A stretch of DNA of 64,000 nucleotides from Rhizobium sp. BK376 (GTDB taxonomy: Bacteria; Pseudomonadota; Alphaproteobacteria; Rhizobiales; Rhizobiaceae). Below are positions 1 to 9,163 of this stretch, in pieces. The stretch spans positions 149,187-213,186 of the forward strand of contig NZ_SLZG01000009.1 in assembly GCF_004341625.1 (NCBI RefSeq), read 5' to 3'. A model generated the notes under the pieces. The model saw only the letters and a program-made list of their open reading frames with translations, did no database searches and was not told the origin of the DNA. Within the stretch, counting starts at the first letter, position 1; the number at the start of each line of letters is the position of its first letter. The position numbers and the translations under genes were made by a program.

Positions 1-933
1 CGTCAGGCCGGCGCTAGTATAGGCATTGTAGAGCTGAGCAGCACCAGCGGCTGCATCCCAGGTCGGCTTGAATGCCGGCAGAAGGCGGCCGATCTTGCTG
101 AAATCGACTCGATAGGAGCGCGTATCCGGGCTTGCATCGGCGGCGAATGCCAGATGGCAGTCGGGCACGGTCTTGGCGACGATTTCGGCGATCTCCCTGA
201 TCTGGTAATTGTGCGCCGCCTGGCCGACATTGAAGGCCTGGTTGTGAACCGCAGCAACGGGAGCCTCGAGGGCGGCAAGAAATGCCCTGGAAATATCTTC
301 GATATGAACGATCGGCCGCCAGGGCGTACCGTCGGATTTGAGCAGGATCTGGCCTTCGGTTACGGCCCACGCAACCAGATTGTTGAGTACGATGTCGAAA
401 CGCAGCATCGGCGAGAGGCCATAGGCGGTTGCCGGGCGCATATAGGTCGGGCAGAAATCGTTGTCCGCGAGCTGGGCAATGTCGCGTTCCGCGAAAACTT
501 TCGATGTTCCGTAGGCGGAAACCGGTTTGAGTTCGGCGGTTTCGTCGACGAGGCCTTCTCCTGCCGCACCGTAATTGCTGCAGGACGAGGCGAAGAGAAA
601 GCGCTTCACCCCTGCCTGTTTGGCCGCTTTGGCTACGCGCACGCTGCCGCGATGATTGATTTCATAGGTGATTTCCGGATTAAGGTTGCTCAGCGGGTCG
701 TTCGAGAGAGCCGCGAGATGGATGACGGCGTCGAAGCCCCTCAGATCCGCCGCCGATATATCCCGCACATCCTTCTTCACACCGGGCACGGTGGGCAGAT
801 CGCCGCCGGGTGCATAGTGGCAACGATGATATAACTCGCAATCGTAGCCATGAACCTCGTGGCCTGCCTTGCGCAGGATCGTAATCATGACGGATCCGAT
901 GTAGCCGCGATGTCCGGTGATCAATACCTTCAT
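1..933 (-). CDS. NAD-dependent epimerase/dehydratase, 3' end cut by window
   Basis: Extended short-chain dehydrogenase/reductase, probably acting on a nucleotide sugar for the polysaccharide locus. The N-terminus MKVLITGHRGYIG carries the GxxGxxG NAD(P) motif (residues 7-13), and SAYGTSK supplies the catalytic Tyr141-x3-Lys145 after FASSCSNYG. The frame is open through base 1, so only 311 residues are seen and the C-terminus is missing. I chose the ATG at 933 because GAGAGG lies about 8 bases upstream; an in-frame ATG at 939 would be too close to it. It is followed upstream on the same strand by the aminotransferase at 1033-2400, so the two may be co-transcribed. The substrate cannot be read from the sequence. 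Confidence 0.85.
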   Translation of the reverse strand, partial: MKVLITGHRGYIGSVMITILRKAGHEVHGYDCELYHRCHYAPGGDLPTVPGVKKDVRDISAADLRGFDAVIHLAALSNDPLSNLNPEITYEINHRGSVRVAKAAKQAGVKRFLFASSCSNYGAAGEGLVDETAELKPVSAYGTSKVFAERDIAQLADNDFCPTYMRPATAYGLSPMLRFDIVLNNLVAWAVTEGQILLKSDGTPWRPIVHIEDISRAFLAALEAPVAAVHNQAFNVGQAAHNYQIREIAEIVAKTVPDCHLAFAADASPDTRSYRVDFSKIGRLLPAFKPTWDAAAGAAQLYNAYTSAGLT

Positions 934-1032
934 TGTCATTGCCTCTCTGGAATTGAGCCCTGTGCCCGGCACATCGGCGTTTCGTCTTGGTGGCACTTAT
1001 CGTGCTCATCGGCATCGGCCACTGCGATCCGA

Positions 1033-2400
1033 TCAGGCGAGACGCGCGATCGGTCGCTGCTCACTCGGCGGCGGATTGTTGAAGCGGCGGAAGACGACCT
1101 GCGACGGACGACCGACGAGATATTTCCCGACGCCGTTTTCAAGGGCGAGCTTGTAGACGCGAAGGGCGCCATCGAACGCGTCGATCGTGCGCGCGATGTC
1201 TTCGTCTGAATGGGTGTAACTGACCACCAGGGAGGGAGCGAGAATCCCGCGCCGAATAATCTCCTGCAGGAACAGCGTGCGGAATGCCTGCGACGGTTTT
1301 CCATCGTCGTCGCGGGTGGTGAAGCTGAGGCAGGCGGGATGACCGACCACGGAGAAGAAGTCCTGGAGCCCGTGCGCAGCAATAAGCCCGTCAATGCCGC
1401 TCTGGAGCGCTTTGCCCTGCCGCACCAGGTGCTCGATCACAGGCTCCGTTCGATAGACATGCATCGTGGCGATTGAGGCCGCCATCGCATGCGTCTCCGC
1501 GCCATGTGTCGTCGACAGGAGAAATACGCGGGGCAGAAATGCCTGGTCGATGCCGCCCTGTTCCATGAATTCCCGCTTGCCGGCAAGCGCGGAGACCGAG
1601 AAACCGTTGCCGAGTGCCTTGCCGAAGCAGGACAGGTCGGGTGTGACGCCAAAGAGTTTCTGTGCTCCGCCGACATGCCACCGAAAGCCGGTGATCATTT
1701 CGTCAAAGATCAGGAGCGCCCCGTTTTCGTGGCAGAGCTGCTGCAGCCGCTGCAAAAAATTGTCTTTCGGATTTTCGCCGCGCGTCGGCTCCAGCATGAA
1801 GGCGGCGATCTTGCCGGGATGGGCCTGAAACAGCCTGCGTGCGCTTTCGAGATCGTTGTATTTGAAGCCAAGGGTCAGTTCGCGAACGACAGCCGGAATA
1901 CCGGCATTCATCTCGGTCGCACCGATGAACCAGTCGTCGGTAGAGAAGAACGGATGGTCTTCGCAGCGCGCGATGAGGTCACGGCCGGTGACGGCGCGGG
2001 CGAGCCGCATGGCGCCTGACGTGGTGTCTGATCCGTCCTTGCAAAATTTGACCATGTCGGCGGTGGCGATGGTTTCAAGAAAGGCGGCCGCGCATTCGGC
2101 CTCGATCTTCGACGGACGGGTGAAATTGCAGCCGAATTCAAGTTCGCGCCTTACTGCGTCGAGCACAGGCTTGTAGGCATGCCCGAGCCCGACGGCGCGA
2201 TTGCCCATGCCATATTCGATATATTCATTGCCATCGACATCCCACACATGGCAGCCGCTGCCCCTGGCAATAAAACCGGGGGAAAGGATGGGATATTGAT
2301 CGTCACCTTTCGCATAGGTATGGGCACCGCCCGGAATAAGCGCCTTGGCGCGTTTGCGAAGCTGGTCGGATTTCTCAAAATTCTCAATGAAGCCGTTCAC
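1033..2400 (-). CDS. Class III PLP-dependent aminotransferase (glutamate-1-semialdehyde aminomutase-like)
   Basis: Fold-type I, class III aminotransferase of 455 residues. GSDTTSGAMRLARAVTGRD (about 123-141) is the phosphate-binding segment, IFDEMITGFR contains the PLP-pyridine Asp233, and CFGKALGNG contains the Schiff-base Lys261. Length and motifs match the glutamate-1-semialdehyde aminomutase-like subgroup. The place beside a sugar epimerase in a polysaccharide cluster makes haem biosynthesis unlikely; a role in making or loading an amino-substituted precursor is inferred. Most sugar aminotransferases are of the DegT type, so a class III enzyme here is notable. The start at 2400 is the first ATG before MNGFIENFEKSDQLRKRAK and gives the normal family N-terminus. 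Confidence 0.85.
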   Translation of the reverse strand: MNGFIENFEKSDQLRKRAKALIPGGAHTYAKGDDQYPILSPGFIARGSGCHVWDVDGNEYIEYGMGNRAVGLGHAYKPVLDAVRRELEFGCNFTRPSKIEAECAAAFLETIATADMVKFCKDGSDTTSGAMRLARAVTGRDLIARCEDHPFFSTDDWFIGATEMNAGIPAVVRELTLGFKYNDLESARRLFQAHPGKIAAFMLEPTRGENPKDNFLQRLQQLCHENGALLIFDEMITGFRWHVGGAQKLFGVTPDLSCFGKALGNGFSVSALAGKREFMEQGGIDQAFLPRVFLLSTTHGAETHAMAASIATMHVYRTEPVIEHLVRQGKALQSGIDGLIAAHGLQDFFSVVGHPACLSFTTRDDDGKPSQAFRTLFLQEIIRRGILAPSLVVSYTHSDEDIARTIDAFDGALRVYKLALENGVGKYLVGRPSQVVFRRFNNPPPSEQRPIARLA

Positions 2401-2654
2401 CTTGCGCCCTCGGTCCGCTCAATTGACGTCAGGCAAGTATGGCAAGATCGATGGAAGGGATCATTCCCGCCGTTCGGCGTCTCGGGCTAGCCGAAAGACT
2501 TAGAAGGCGAAATCAAGGGTCTTGAAAATTGCGGATCGTATTACCCTGCATGGAGGCCGTGCTTTGCCCTTCGGTTCGTCCTTTGCTGGGAGTGGACGAT
2601 TGGAAGGGCAAGCCCGTCCGGCCGCCATGCTATCCAGGCAGTCATTATCAGCAA

Positions 2655-3407
2655 TCAGTTGAAGAGGTCGCCCAGCTTGAACATGACCTCGGTCCGGTTG
2701 CTGGCATTCAGCTTTTTCATGATGTTACGGACATGAACCTTGACAGTGCTTTCGCGCAGATTGAGCTCATAGGCGATGATCTTGTTGGGTTTGCCTCGGC
2801 TAAGTGCGTCGATTACGTCCTCTTCGCGAGGTGTGAAGAGTTCGGCGCGTTGACGCTCCTTGTGCTCGGCACTCGCAACAAGCTTATGCAGATCGGTCAG
2901 GCTTTCCGCTGAGATAAATACCCCTCCCGCCAAAGCGAGCCCGATCGCCTCGACGCAAACAGACAGCCCGATTGCCGATGGTATATAGCCTTTGACACCG
3001 GCTTCCAGCGCCACAAGCACCTGTCTCAGATCGTGATTTTCCGACAGGATGACGACCGGGATATTTGGAAACTGGTCGACCAGTTGCCTGATCTCGTCGA
3101 CCATCTTTTTTTCGGAGAATTCGCGGTGGCCCGTGTTGATCAAGATGCCGGCGAAGTCGTGCTCCGGCAATTTGATCCAATCGCCGATCGAGGCAAAGAG
3201 CCTTATGTCCAAATCGAGCCCGTGCGCGATCAGACTCTGGGCCAGGCATTCCCGGTCCAGCGCGCGATCGTCGATTATCGCGAGTGTGTTCGCGTTATGG
3301 GTCTCCGCCGTCAGCGATTTTTTCATTGTGTTCGATACGACGTGAAACCGGCCAGTTTTATGTAGCTGCGATGTATTGTTCCCGTTGACCATGACAGACA
3401 TTGGCAT
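2655..3407 (-). CDS. LuxR/NarL-type transcriptional regulator with atypical receiver
   Basis: 250-residue regulator. The C-terminus from TPREEDVIDALSRGKPNK to the end (about 190-249) is a LuxR/FixJ helix-turn-helix, with the recognition part around ESTVKVHVRNIMKKL. Residues 40-165 look like a receiver domain, but the usual phosphorylated Asp appears as Asn91 (GILINTG) and the conserved Lys after the fifth strand is not seen, so phosphorylation is unlikely. It is divergent from the glycosyltransferase at 4278 across a long AT-rich region, which suits a local regulator of polysaccharide genes (inference). The start is uncertain: 3407, 3398 (better spaced from GGGG) or 3326 (MKKSLTAET). Confidence 0.82.
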   Translation of the reverse strand: MPMSVMVNGNNTSQLHKTGRFHVVSNTMKKSLTAETHNANTLAIIDDRALDRECLAQSLIAHGLDLDIRLFASIGDWIKLPEHDFAGILINTGHREFSEKKMVDEIRQLVDQFPNIPVVILSENHDLRQVLVALEAGVKGYIPSAIGLSVCVEAIGLALAGGVFISAESLTDLHKLVASAEHKERQRAELFTPREEDVIDALSRGKPNKIIAYELNLRESTVKVHVRNIMKKLNASNRTEVMFKLGDLFN

Positions 3408-4277
3408 CCCCTATACTTTCTACACGCCGCCCTCGATTGATGAAACGCTTCCCATGCTTCCGACGCGCAGTTGCCGATGCGATCGGTCAGGCAATAACGG
3501 GTTCCGTAGTCGGTAATCTGTACAGCCGCATGGCTTCGTCAGGGAGCCATTTCCGGATTTCCGTTGCGATGCCTACACTTATCCTCAGTTGTGGACCTTT
3601 TTGGCGTTTCCTACAGTGAGGTTGTATTCCTATAGCATCATTCTATAGAGAAATTGAATATAAAATTTAATATAGATACCGGATATGTTGGAAAATAGAT
3701 CGAAAATCCGGAAATCATCACATGATATTGGAGTTAATCTGTTTTTCGGCGGTGTTATTCTGATTATTAAAACGAATTAAATCGTTTGGGTAAGCCATCG
3801 CCAACCCCTTTGACATAAATCAGTGAAACAATTCTGATTTCTTATCAGTATTGATCCGATATTGGATATATTATCGCGAATAACTCATCATTCAAGGCTA
3901 TAAAATTAAGTAAAACGCATCTCTTCTGGCTTTTAATGGCACCCAATTCAACGCGGTGCGCATACCGATCCGTTCCCCTGTCGCTGCATTCGCCGGAATT
4001 GGACCCGTCAATAACCCGGCAGTAATAGGGCAATCAAATGATCGTGAAGTATAGCGCGAACCTGCATTGAAGGCTCATGGAAGAATGGGCCATCAATCTT
4101 GCCCCGGGGAGGCGCCAAATCCAAGCCAACAGCACTCAACACGGCATGGCAGACCATCACAGACAAAGAGGGAAGGTAGCCTTTGGTATAATTGTCTAGT
4201 CCGAATGGCAGCCAGCCGCATTTGGCTTCCATCGAAGGGCGACAACTGTCCGCCAACCATTCATCTATTGCCCAGAG
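3408..4277. other. Long AT-rich intergenic region between divergent genes
   Basis: About 870 bases without a convincing gene. The part from about 3630 to 3930 is clearly richer in A and T than the surroundings and contains several GATAT/TATAT stretches. A symmetric element sits at 3770-3787. It probably holds the promoters of the LuxR-type gene (leftward) and the glycosyltransferase (rightward). Short open frames here show no family features. Confidence 0.6.
3770..3787. promoter_or_regulatory. Operator-like inverted repeat AAACGA-N6-TCGTTT
   Basis: A perfect 6-base inverted repeat with the central six bases ATTAAA lies in the AT-rich divergent region, the layout of a dimeric regulator site. 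The adjacent LuxR-type protein is a candidate ligand. This rests only on symmetry and position. Confidence 0.3.
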
Positions 4278-5552
4278 ATGAAGCAGCTATTGTTCCCGTT
4301 ATCGCTAACGATTGCGCCATGTACGATGCGCGATTTTTCGAAAGAGAATGCGGTGAGATTTGCATATTTCGCTCTGCCGCACATCGGCGGCACATACTCC
4401 GTCTTCAAGCAACTGAGGCATGGGTTGGCCGATTTCGACATCGATGTCCGTTGGCTGGCGCAAGGCACCGGGCACCAGACTGTGACGCCTGACTTGCGCG
4501 ACGAGATGGCGTTCGGAACGCTTCTCAACATGCCCGATACGCTCGATGAGCGGACCTGTGCTCGATGCCTCGCTGCCGCGATCGAAAGCCGGGGCTATGA
4601 CGGTGTGTTCATCAACGTCCTCGGGGATCGCATGCAGATGAATATCGCGCGTTATCTGCGCGAGGATATTCTGCGCATCATGATCGTGCATAACATTACT
4701 CCCGGCACGTATGCGGCTGCCACTTCCATTCGGGATTATGTGCACGCGACAGTCGGCGTTTCAGAGCGCTGCCGCAGCGACCTCGTTGCTCGCCACGGCT
4801 TTTCACCCGACTCGACATTCGCAATTCCGAACGCGCTCGACAGGATGAAATTCGCTGAAGTTGAGCGCAAGCCGTCCCCGCAATCGCCTTTGCGCCTGCT
4901 CTTCCTCGGCAGGGTCGAAGACGCTTCCAAGGGGGTGCTGTGGCTTCCGCCCATTCTCGAGGGCCTGCCGAACACCGTCATGCTGACCATAGCCGGTGAC
5001 GGACCGGATCTTTCAAGATTGAAGGCAAGGTTCAGTGCTCCGCACAACGCGCGCGTTTTCTACGAGGGAGCCGTCAGTCCGCACAAGGTTCCGGAACTGG
5101 TCGCGCACCATGACGTGCTCATTATGCCCTCGCGTTTCGAGGGATTCGGGATGACCCTGATTGAGGCGATGGCGGCCGGATGCGTCCCAGTCGTATCGAA
5201 TATTCGCGGGGTTACGGATACAATCGTCGATGACGGTCAGGACGGCCTGCTTTTCCCCGTCGGCAACTACGGGCAAGCGGTTCGGCTCATTGCCGGCCTT
5301 GAGCGTGATCGTAACCTGCTGGCTCAGATGTCAGCAGCAGCGATCCGAAAGGTCGCCGAGAGGTTTTCATCCGATGAGATGGCGCGCCGATACCACGAGG
5401 TCATCGGGTCGATAAAGGCTGACAGCCTGGATCTTTCGCCGCCTCTCGATCTCAACGGCTGGTCCATGCCGCCGGGCCTGCGCCCCGGGTTGAGGACCTA
5501 TATTCCGGGGCCATTGAAGAACTGGCTGCGCGTCATGCGCGAGAGGCTGTAG
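4278..5552 (+). CDS. Glycosyltransferase family 4 (GT-B)
   Basis: Retaining GT4 glycosyltransferase of 424 residues. The C-terminal half has RLLFLGRVEDASKGV, the VFYEGAV segment, and PSRFEGFGMTLIEAMAAG with the paired Glu residues of the EX7E motif that bind the donor nucleotide. It would add a sugar to the lipid-linked repeat unit at the cytoplasmic face. The start may be the internal ATG at 4326 (MRDFSKENAVRFAYF), because the first 16 residues do not look like a GT-B N-terminus and neither ATG has a strong ribosome site. It faces the hydroxy-acid oxidase gene convergently with a 25-base gap. Donor and acceptor are unknown. Confidence 0.85.
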   Translation: MKQLLFPLSLTIAPCTMRDFSKENAVRFAYFALPHIGGTYSVFKQLRHGLADFDIDVRWLAQGTGHQTVTPDLRDEMAFGTLLNMPDTLDERTCARCLAAAIESRGYDGVFINVLGDRMQMNIARYLREDILRIMIVHNITPGTYAAATSIRDYVHATVGVSERCRSDLVARHGFSPDSTFAIPNALDRMKFAEVERKPSPQSPLRLLFLGRVEDASKGVLWLPPILEGLPNTVMLTIAGDGPDLSRLKARFSAPHNARVFYEGAVSPHKVPELVAHHDVLIMPSRFEGFGMTLIEAMAAGCVPVVSNIRGVTDTIVDDGQDGLLFPVGNYGQAVRLIAGLERDRNLLAQMSAAAIRKVAERFSSDEMARRYHEVIGSIKADSLDLSPPLDLNGWSMPPGLRPGLRTYIPGPLKNWLRVMRERL

Positions 5553-5577
5553 GCCATCCCGCTGCGGCCCTCCTCAG

Positions 5578-6759
5578 CTAGATATGCTCAAGGAAATCCG
5601 GCGACAGTTCATCGAAGCCGGTGATGCCCAGCAACGCCATGTCGCGGCGTACCTGTTCGCCGAGTATCGATGCGGCCTTTATCACGCCCGCATAGCCGCC
5701 GACCGCCGCAGCGTAGAGAAAGGGACGGCCGACGAAGACGAATTCGGCTCCGAGCGCCAGTGCCTTCAAAACGTCGGTACCGCGGCGGATGCCACCGTCG
5801 ACCATGACTGTCATCCTGTCGCCGACCGCTTCGGCAATCCTCGGCAAGGCGCGCAGAGGTGACAGCGTACCATCCAGCTGACGCCCTCCGTGATTGGAAA
5901 CGATAATGCCGTCGACGCCGGCCAGCGCTGCCGCCGCGGCATCGTCCTCGCGCATGATGCCTTTGACCACGAGCCGTCCCTTCCAGCGACTTCTGATCTG
6001 CTTCAGATGTTCCCAGTTGAGATGATCGCGCTTTCCGAAATCGCGCGTGACGGAGCGTGCGATGATCGGCACGCCGCGGGTTGCGTAGGAATTTTCGAAA
6101 TGTGGGATGCCGTGGCTCATAATCGTTCGCCCGAACGTACCGATCGACCAGGCGGGATGGCTGATGCCCTGCCATGCCAGCCGCAAGCTCGGCCGAAGCG
6201 GTGTCGAGAAGCCGGCGCGGATATTGTTTTCCCGGCTAGGCAGGATGGCCACATCAACAGTCAGGACCAATGTCTTGAAGCCGGCGGCGGCAACGCGATC
6301 AATAAGCGCGTCAATGCGATCCGGTTCGCCGGGCAAATATGCCTGGAACCATGACCCCGGCGCGACCTCGGCGACCTCTTCCAGACGAATGAGGGAGGAG
6401 CCGCTCATGATCATCGGAATGTTGCTTTGCGTTGCGGCTGCGGCGAGGACGATATCACCCCGATAGGCCATCAATGCGCTGATACCCATCGGAGCGATGC
6501 CGAAAGGTGCGTCGTATTCCGTGTCGAAAATCTTTTTTCTGGATGACCGGGAAGAGACGTCCCGCAGCACATGCGGCCGAAAGTAGTATTCCCCGAAGGC
6601 CCTGCGATTGTCGGTCAACGACTGGTTGGTTTCGCTGCCGCCGACAATATAGGCAAAGAGCGGGATCGGCAGATGCCGCCGGGCCAGAGTTTCGAAATCA
6701 TCGAGTGATAGCGCATTGCGAATTCGGCGGGACGCACCTGCCTGGTTTGGAATTTTCAA
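5578..6759 (-). CDS. FMN-dependent alpha-hydroxy-acid oxidase/dehydrogenase
   Basis: 393-residue TIM-barrel flavoenzyme of the lactate dehydrogenase (LldD)/glycolate oxidase family. SNHGGRQ (288-294) carries the catalytic His290 and the substrate-binding Arg; MVDGGIRRGTDV and FVFVGRPFLYA are the FMN phosphate segments; FAYIVGG near residue 40 is the family N-terminal signature. It oxidises a 2-hydroxy acid to a 2-keto acid, passing electrons to oxygen or to the respiratory chain. It sits alone on its strand between polysaccharide genes, so it may be a separate insertion or may make a keto-acid donor; the sequence does not decide. Substrate unassigned. Confidence 0.9.
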   Translation of the reverse strand: MKIPNQAGASRRIRNALSLDDFETLARRHLPIPLFAYIVGGSETNQSLTDNRRAFGEYYFRPHVLRDVSSRSSRKKIFDTEYDAPFGIAPMGISALMAYRGDIVLAAAATQSNIPMIMSGSSLIRLEEVAEVAPGSWFQAYLPGEPDRIDALIDRVAAAGFKTLVLTVDVAILPSRENNIRAGFSTPLRPSLRLAWQGISHPAWSIGTFGRTIMSHGIPHFENSYATRGVPIIARSVTRDFGKRDHLNWEHLKQIRSRWKGRLVVKGIMREDDAAAAALAGVDGIIVSNHGGRQLDGTLSPLRALPRIAEAVGDRMTVMVDGGIRRGTDVLKALALGAEFVFVGRPFLYAAAVGGYAGVIKAASILGEQVRRDMALLGITGFDELSPDFLEHI

Positions 6760-7148
6760 TCGTCAGTTCCTCCCCGAACCGATGCTCGACATACCAATAA
6801 TCCCGCGATCGGAGCATTGTGCATCATCTGACAGGAACTGATGCTTGTGTCTATCGACCCAATGGTGGGAGAGGCATGCTCGCCATTCCCCGATGGAGTT
6901 AGGCGTGAGCCTCCCAGCCGGCCAAACGTCTCCACGGCCCCTGTCTCTGCGCTGACGACGGAGCGGAGGGTTCTCTTCACCTTAAGCATGAGCCAGCTAA
7001 GCCTAAACCTAACTCCTCACCAATAAGGTGAAGGTTGGAGATCGATTTTGCGAATATGCCGCTCCCGAGGCCCTCTTATACTGTCGTCAAAGCATTGTGC
7101 ACCGTCCAAGTGCCTTGGGCGTGGTTCGGCGTGGCCAAGGGGGCTGAT
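6760..7148. other. Divergent intergenic region with long-spaced inverted repeat
   Basis: About 390 bases separate the divergent oxidase and glycosyl-1-phosphate transferase starts. A 10-base inverted repeat (CTTCACCTTA at 6975-6984, its complement at 7024-7033) encloses 39 bases with repeated CCTAA(A)CCTAAC units. An open frame from 7035 runs into the transferase, but the better start is at 7149, so I treat this stretch as leader or promoter. Confidence 0.45.
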
Positions 7149-8261
7149 ATGGAAGTCGTGATAAGCAATATCTCAATCTTCGTATTGTGCGTTGCCCTTA
7201 TCGTCGTCCTGCGCAAAGCTTCCGTCGCCCTTGCTCTCGTGGATCATCCCGATGCCCGCAAACAGCATGTCGGTGCGGTTCCATTGTGCGGTGGTCTTGC
7301 GATCTTTACGACCTTTGCCCTGGTAAACTTCGTTAGCGGTCACATGAGCGCATTCGGTCTGAATTTCTGGGTCGGGCTGTTTGTCGTCGTCGCGGTCGGC
7401 ACTCTTGACGATCGTCACCCGCTGCCGGCCTCGCTGCGCCTCATCATGCAGTTTCTCGTGGCGGCGATTTTGATCGGAGGATTGAATATCGGGCAGATTT
7501 CTTCGGCTGAATTCGCACCTGGTGTCGCAGCCTCGGCCGGGGCTCTGATCGTCGTCGTCGGGCTCTGCTTCATCGCCGGCCTCATGAATTCGTGGAACAT
7601 GATAGATGGCGTCGACGGACTGGCGGGCGGAGCGGCGGTGGTCGCGCTGGTCTGGCTGATGCTGGTCGCCGAAATAAAGGACATGGGCGAACTGATACTG
7701 CCGTTCGAGCTTCTGCTGACCGGTCTTTGCGGTTTCCTGATCTTCAACATGCGCAGCCCGTGGCGAATTCGCGCGAGCATCTTTCTCGGTGACGCCGGCA
7801 GCATGGCGCTCGGGGCGACGATTGCCTATGGCATTCTCCTGCTCGCATCCGACAAGTCTCCGGCTCCTTTCATGGCGCTCCTGTGGATCGTCATCATTCC
7901 GGTGACGGATACGCTGAGCCTGATGATCCGGCGCGTCCTGGCGGGCCGCAGCCCGATGTCGGCCGATCGCTGGCACCTGCATCATCTCCTTCTCGACGCC
8001 GGCTTCATGCCGATGGCGACCACCAACATCATACTGGTGGCTTCGGCTGTCTGCGGAGGCATCGGCTATCTCGGAATTCGCAACGATGTGCCTGAGGTCG
8101 TCATGGCGGCCGGACTGCTGATCCCGGTCGGGATTCATACGCTCTTCGTTATGGCCGCCAGCGGCTCGATCGCCAAACTGCGAATTGCGCTGGCAAAGAG
8201 CCGTCGTTCGGTCGGGGTCGCTGCAACGGGCATGTCCGGCAAGACAAATCTCAAGATTTGA
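7149..8261 (+). CDS. Polyprenyl-phosphate sugar-1-phosphate transferase (WecA/MraY family)
   Basis: 370-residue multi-pass membrane enzyme that moves a sugar-1-phosphate, typically GlcNAc-1-P, from a UDP-sugar to undecaprenyl phosphate, the first step of repeat-unit synthesis. Diagnostic motifs are DHPDARKQHVGAVPLCGG near the N-terminus, NMIDGVDGLAGG with the catalytic acidic residues, FLGDAGSMALG, and the loop motif RWHLHHLL. About ten hydrophobic segments are visible. I chose the ATG at 7149 (MEVVISNISIF) because AAGGGGG lies about 6 bases upstream and the first helix follows directly; the open frame extends upstream to 7035. It likely primes the polysaccharide of this locus. Confidence 0.9.
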   Translation: MEVVISNISIFVLCVALIVVLRKASVALALVDHPDARKQHVGAVPLCGGLAIFTTFALVNFVSGHMSAFGLNFWVGLFVVVAVGTLDDRHPLPASLRLIMQFLVAAILIGGLNIGQISSAEFAPGVAASAGALIVVVGLCFIAGLMNSWNMIDGVDGLAGGAAVVALVWLMLVAEIKDMGELILPFELLLTGLCGFLIFNMRSPWRIRASIFLGDAGSMALGATIAYGILLLASDKSPAPFMALLWIVIIPVTDTLSLMIRRVLAGRSPMSADRWHLHHLLLDAGFMPMATTNIILVASAVCGGIGYLGIRNDVPEVVMAAGLLIPVGIHTLFVMAASGSIAKLRIALAKSRRSVGVAATGMSGKTNLKI

Positions 8262-8388
8262 AGTTGCGGGTGTTCCATTGATCGGTCCGTCGTATTCGCG
8301 TTGACCGCCATAGCGTTCCGGCTGCTTGCGGCGACAGGGCATGAAAGATTTGGAGACAGCTGCTTCCGCCGAGCCAAGGGAACCCGCC

Positions 8389-8997
8389 ATGCAGTCGCGT
8401 TATGAAGACCCGACATTCGACCAGCGGTCGACTCCTCTGCCGCGCTTCGGAGGAGCAACGTTTGCCCTGCGTTTCAGGATAATGCAGCTCGTCTGGAGAA
8501 TTACGTGGACGCTGCTCGCCTCCTGGACGCCGCCGCCCTTCCGGAGATGGCGGAATTTTCTGCTCTGCTGCTTTGGGGCACAGCTGGATCCGACCGCAAT
8601 TATCAGCGCAAGCGTCAAGATCTGGTGGCCGGGGCACCTTGTCATGGGAAAGCACACATCCCTTGGGCCCGGCGCGATCTGCTACAACGTCGCGACCGTC
8701 ACGCTCAAGGATTTCTCCATCGTCTCGCAACGAGCGCATCTTTGTACCGGGTCGCACGATATCCAGGACAGTCAGTTTCCACTGATTTCCCGACCGATCG
8801 TGATCGAGCCGAATGCCTGGATCGCTGCGGAGGCCTTCGTCGGGCCGGGCGTGGTTGTCGGGGAGGGGGCCGTGCTTGGCGCCCGAGGCGTTGCCGCAAA
8901 GTCGCTACAGCCCTGGACCATCTATGTCGGCAATCCCGCCAAGGCGGTCGGCAAACGCAACCAGTCCGCTGCCGCCAGCTATGCGCTTGTGTCTTGA
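8389..8997 (+). CDS. Left-handed beta-helix acetyltransferase (WcaF-like)
   Basis: Hexapeptide-repeat O-acetyltransferase of about 202 residues, close in layout to the WcaF/colanic acid acetyltransferases: an N-terminal PTFDQRSTPLPRFGG segment, then hexapeptide turns (PTAIISASVKIW, GPGVVVGEGAVLGARGVA) and the closing VGNPAKAVGKR. It would transfer acetyl from acetyl-CoA to the polysaccharide repeat unit. His of CTGSHDI is a candidate catalytic base by family analogy. Start at 8389 is preferred for its AAGGGA site; in-frame starts at 8341 and 8326 would add 16-21 residues. It lies about 130 bases after the sugar-phosphate transferase on the same strand. Confidence 0.85.
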   Translation: MQSRYEDPTFDQRSTPLPRFGGATFALRFRIMQLVWRITWTLLASWTPPPFRRWRNFLLCCFGAQLDPTAIISASVKIWWPGHLVMGKHTSLGPGAICYNVATVTLKDFSIVSQRAHLCTGSHDIQDSQFPLISRPIVIEPNAWIAAEAFVGPGVVVGEGAVLGARGVAAKSLQPWTIYVGNPAKAVGKRNQSAAASYALVS

Positions 8998-9163
8998 GTG
9001 GCTAGAAAGCGTTCCTTTAGGGGCCGCCGGCTAATTCGGAATTCCGCGGCAAAGGCCACCACTGTTGTGATGTCCACAGTGGCAACTATGCGCCAATTGC
9101 GATCGTCAACGGATCGACGCTTGACTTTCGTACAGCCCTGGCAATCCTCCGGCTCGAATACTT

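Noticed and set aside
3845..4033. 62-codon minus-strand frame in the AT-rich gap
   Set aside because: No ribosome site, no recognisable motif, composition like non-coding DNA.
7035..7148. Longer N-terminus for the sugar-1-phosphate transferase
   Set aside because: The first 38 codons lack family similarity, and a strong AAGGGGG site stands before the ATG at 7149.
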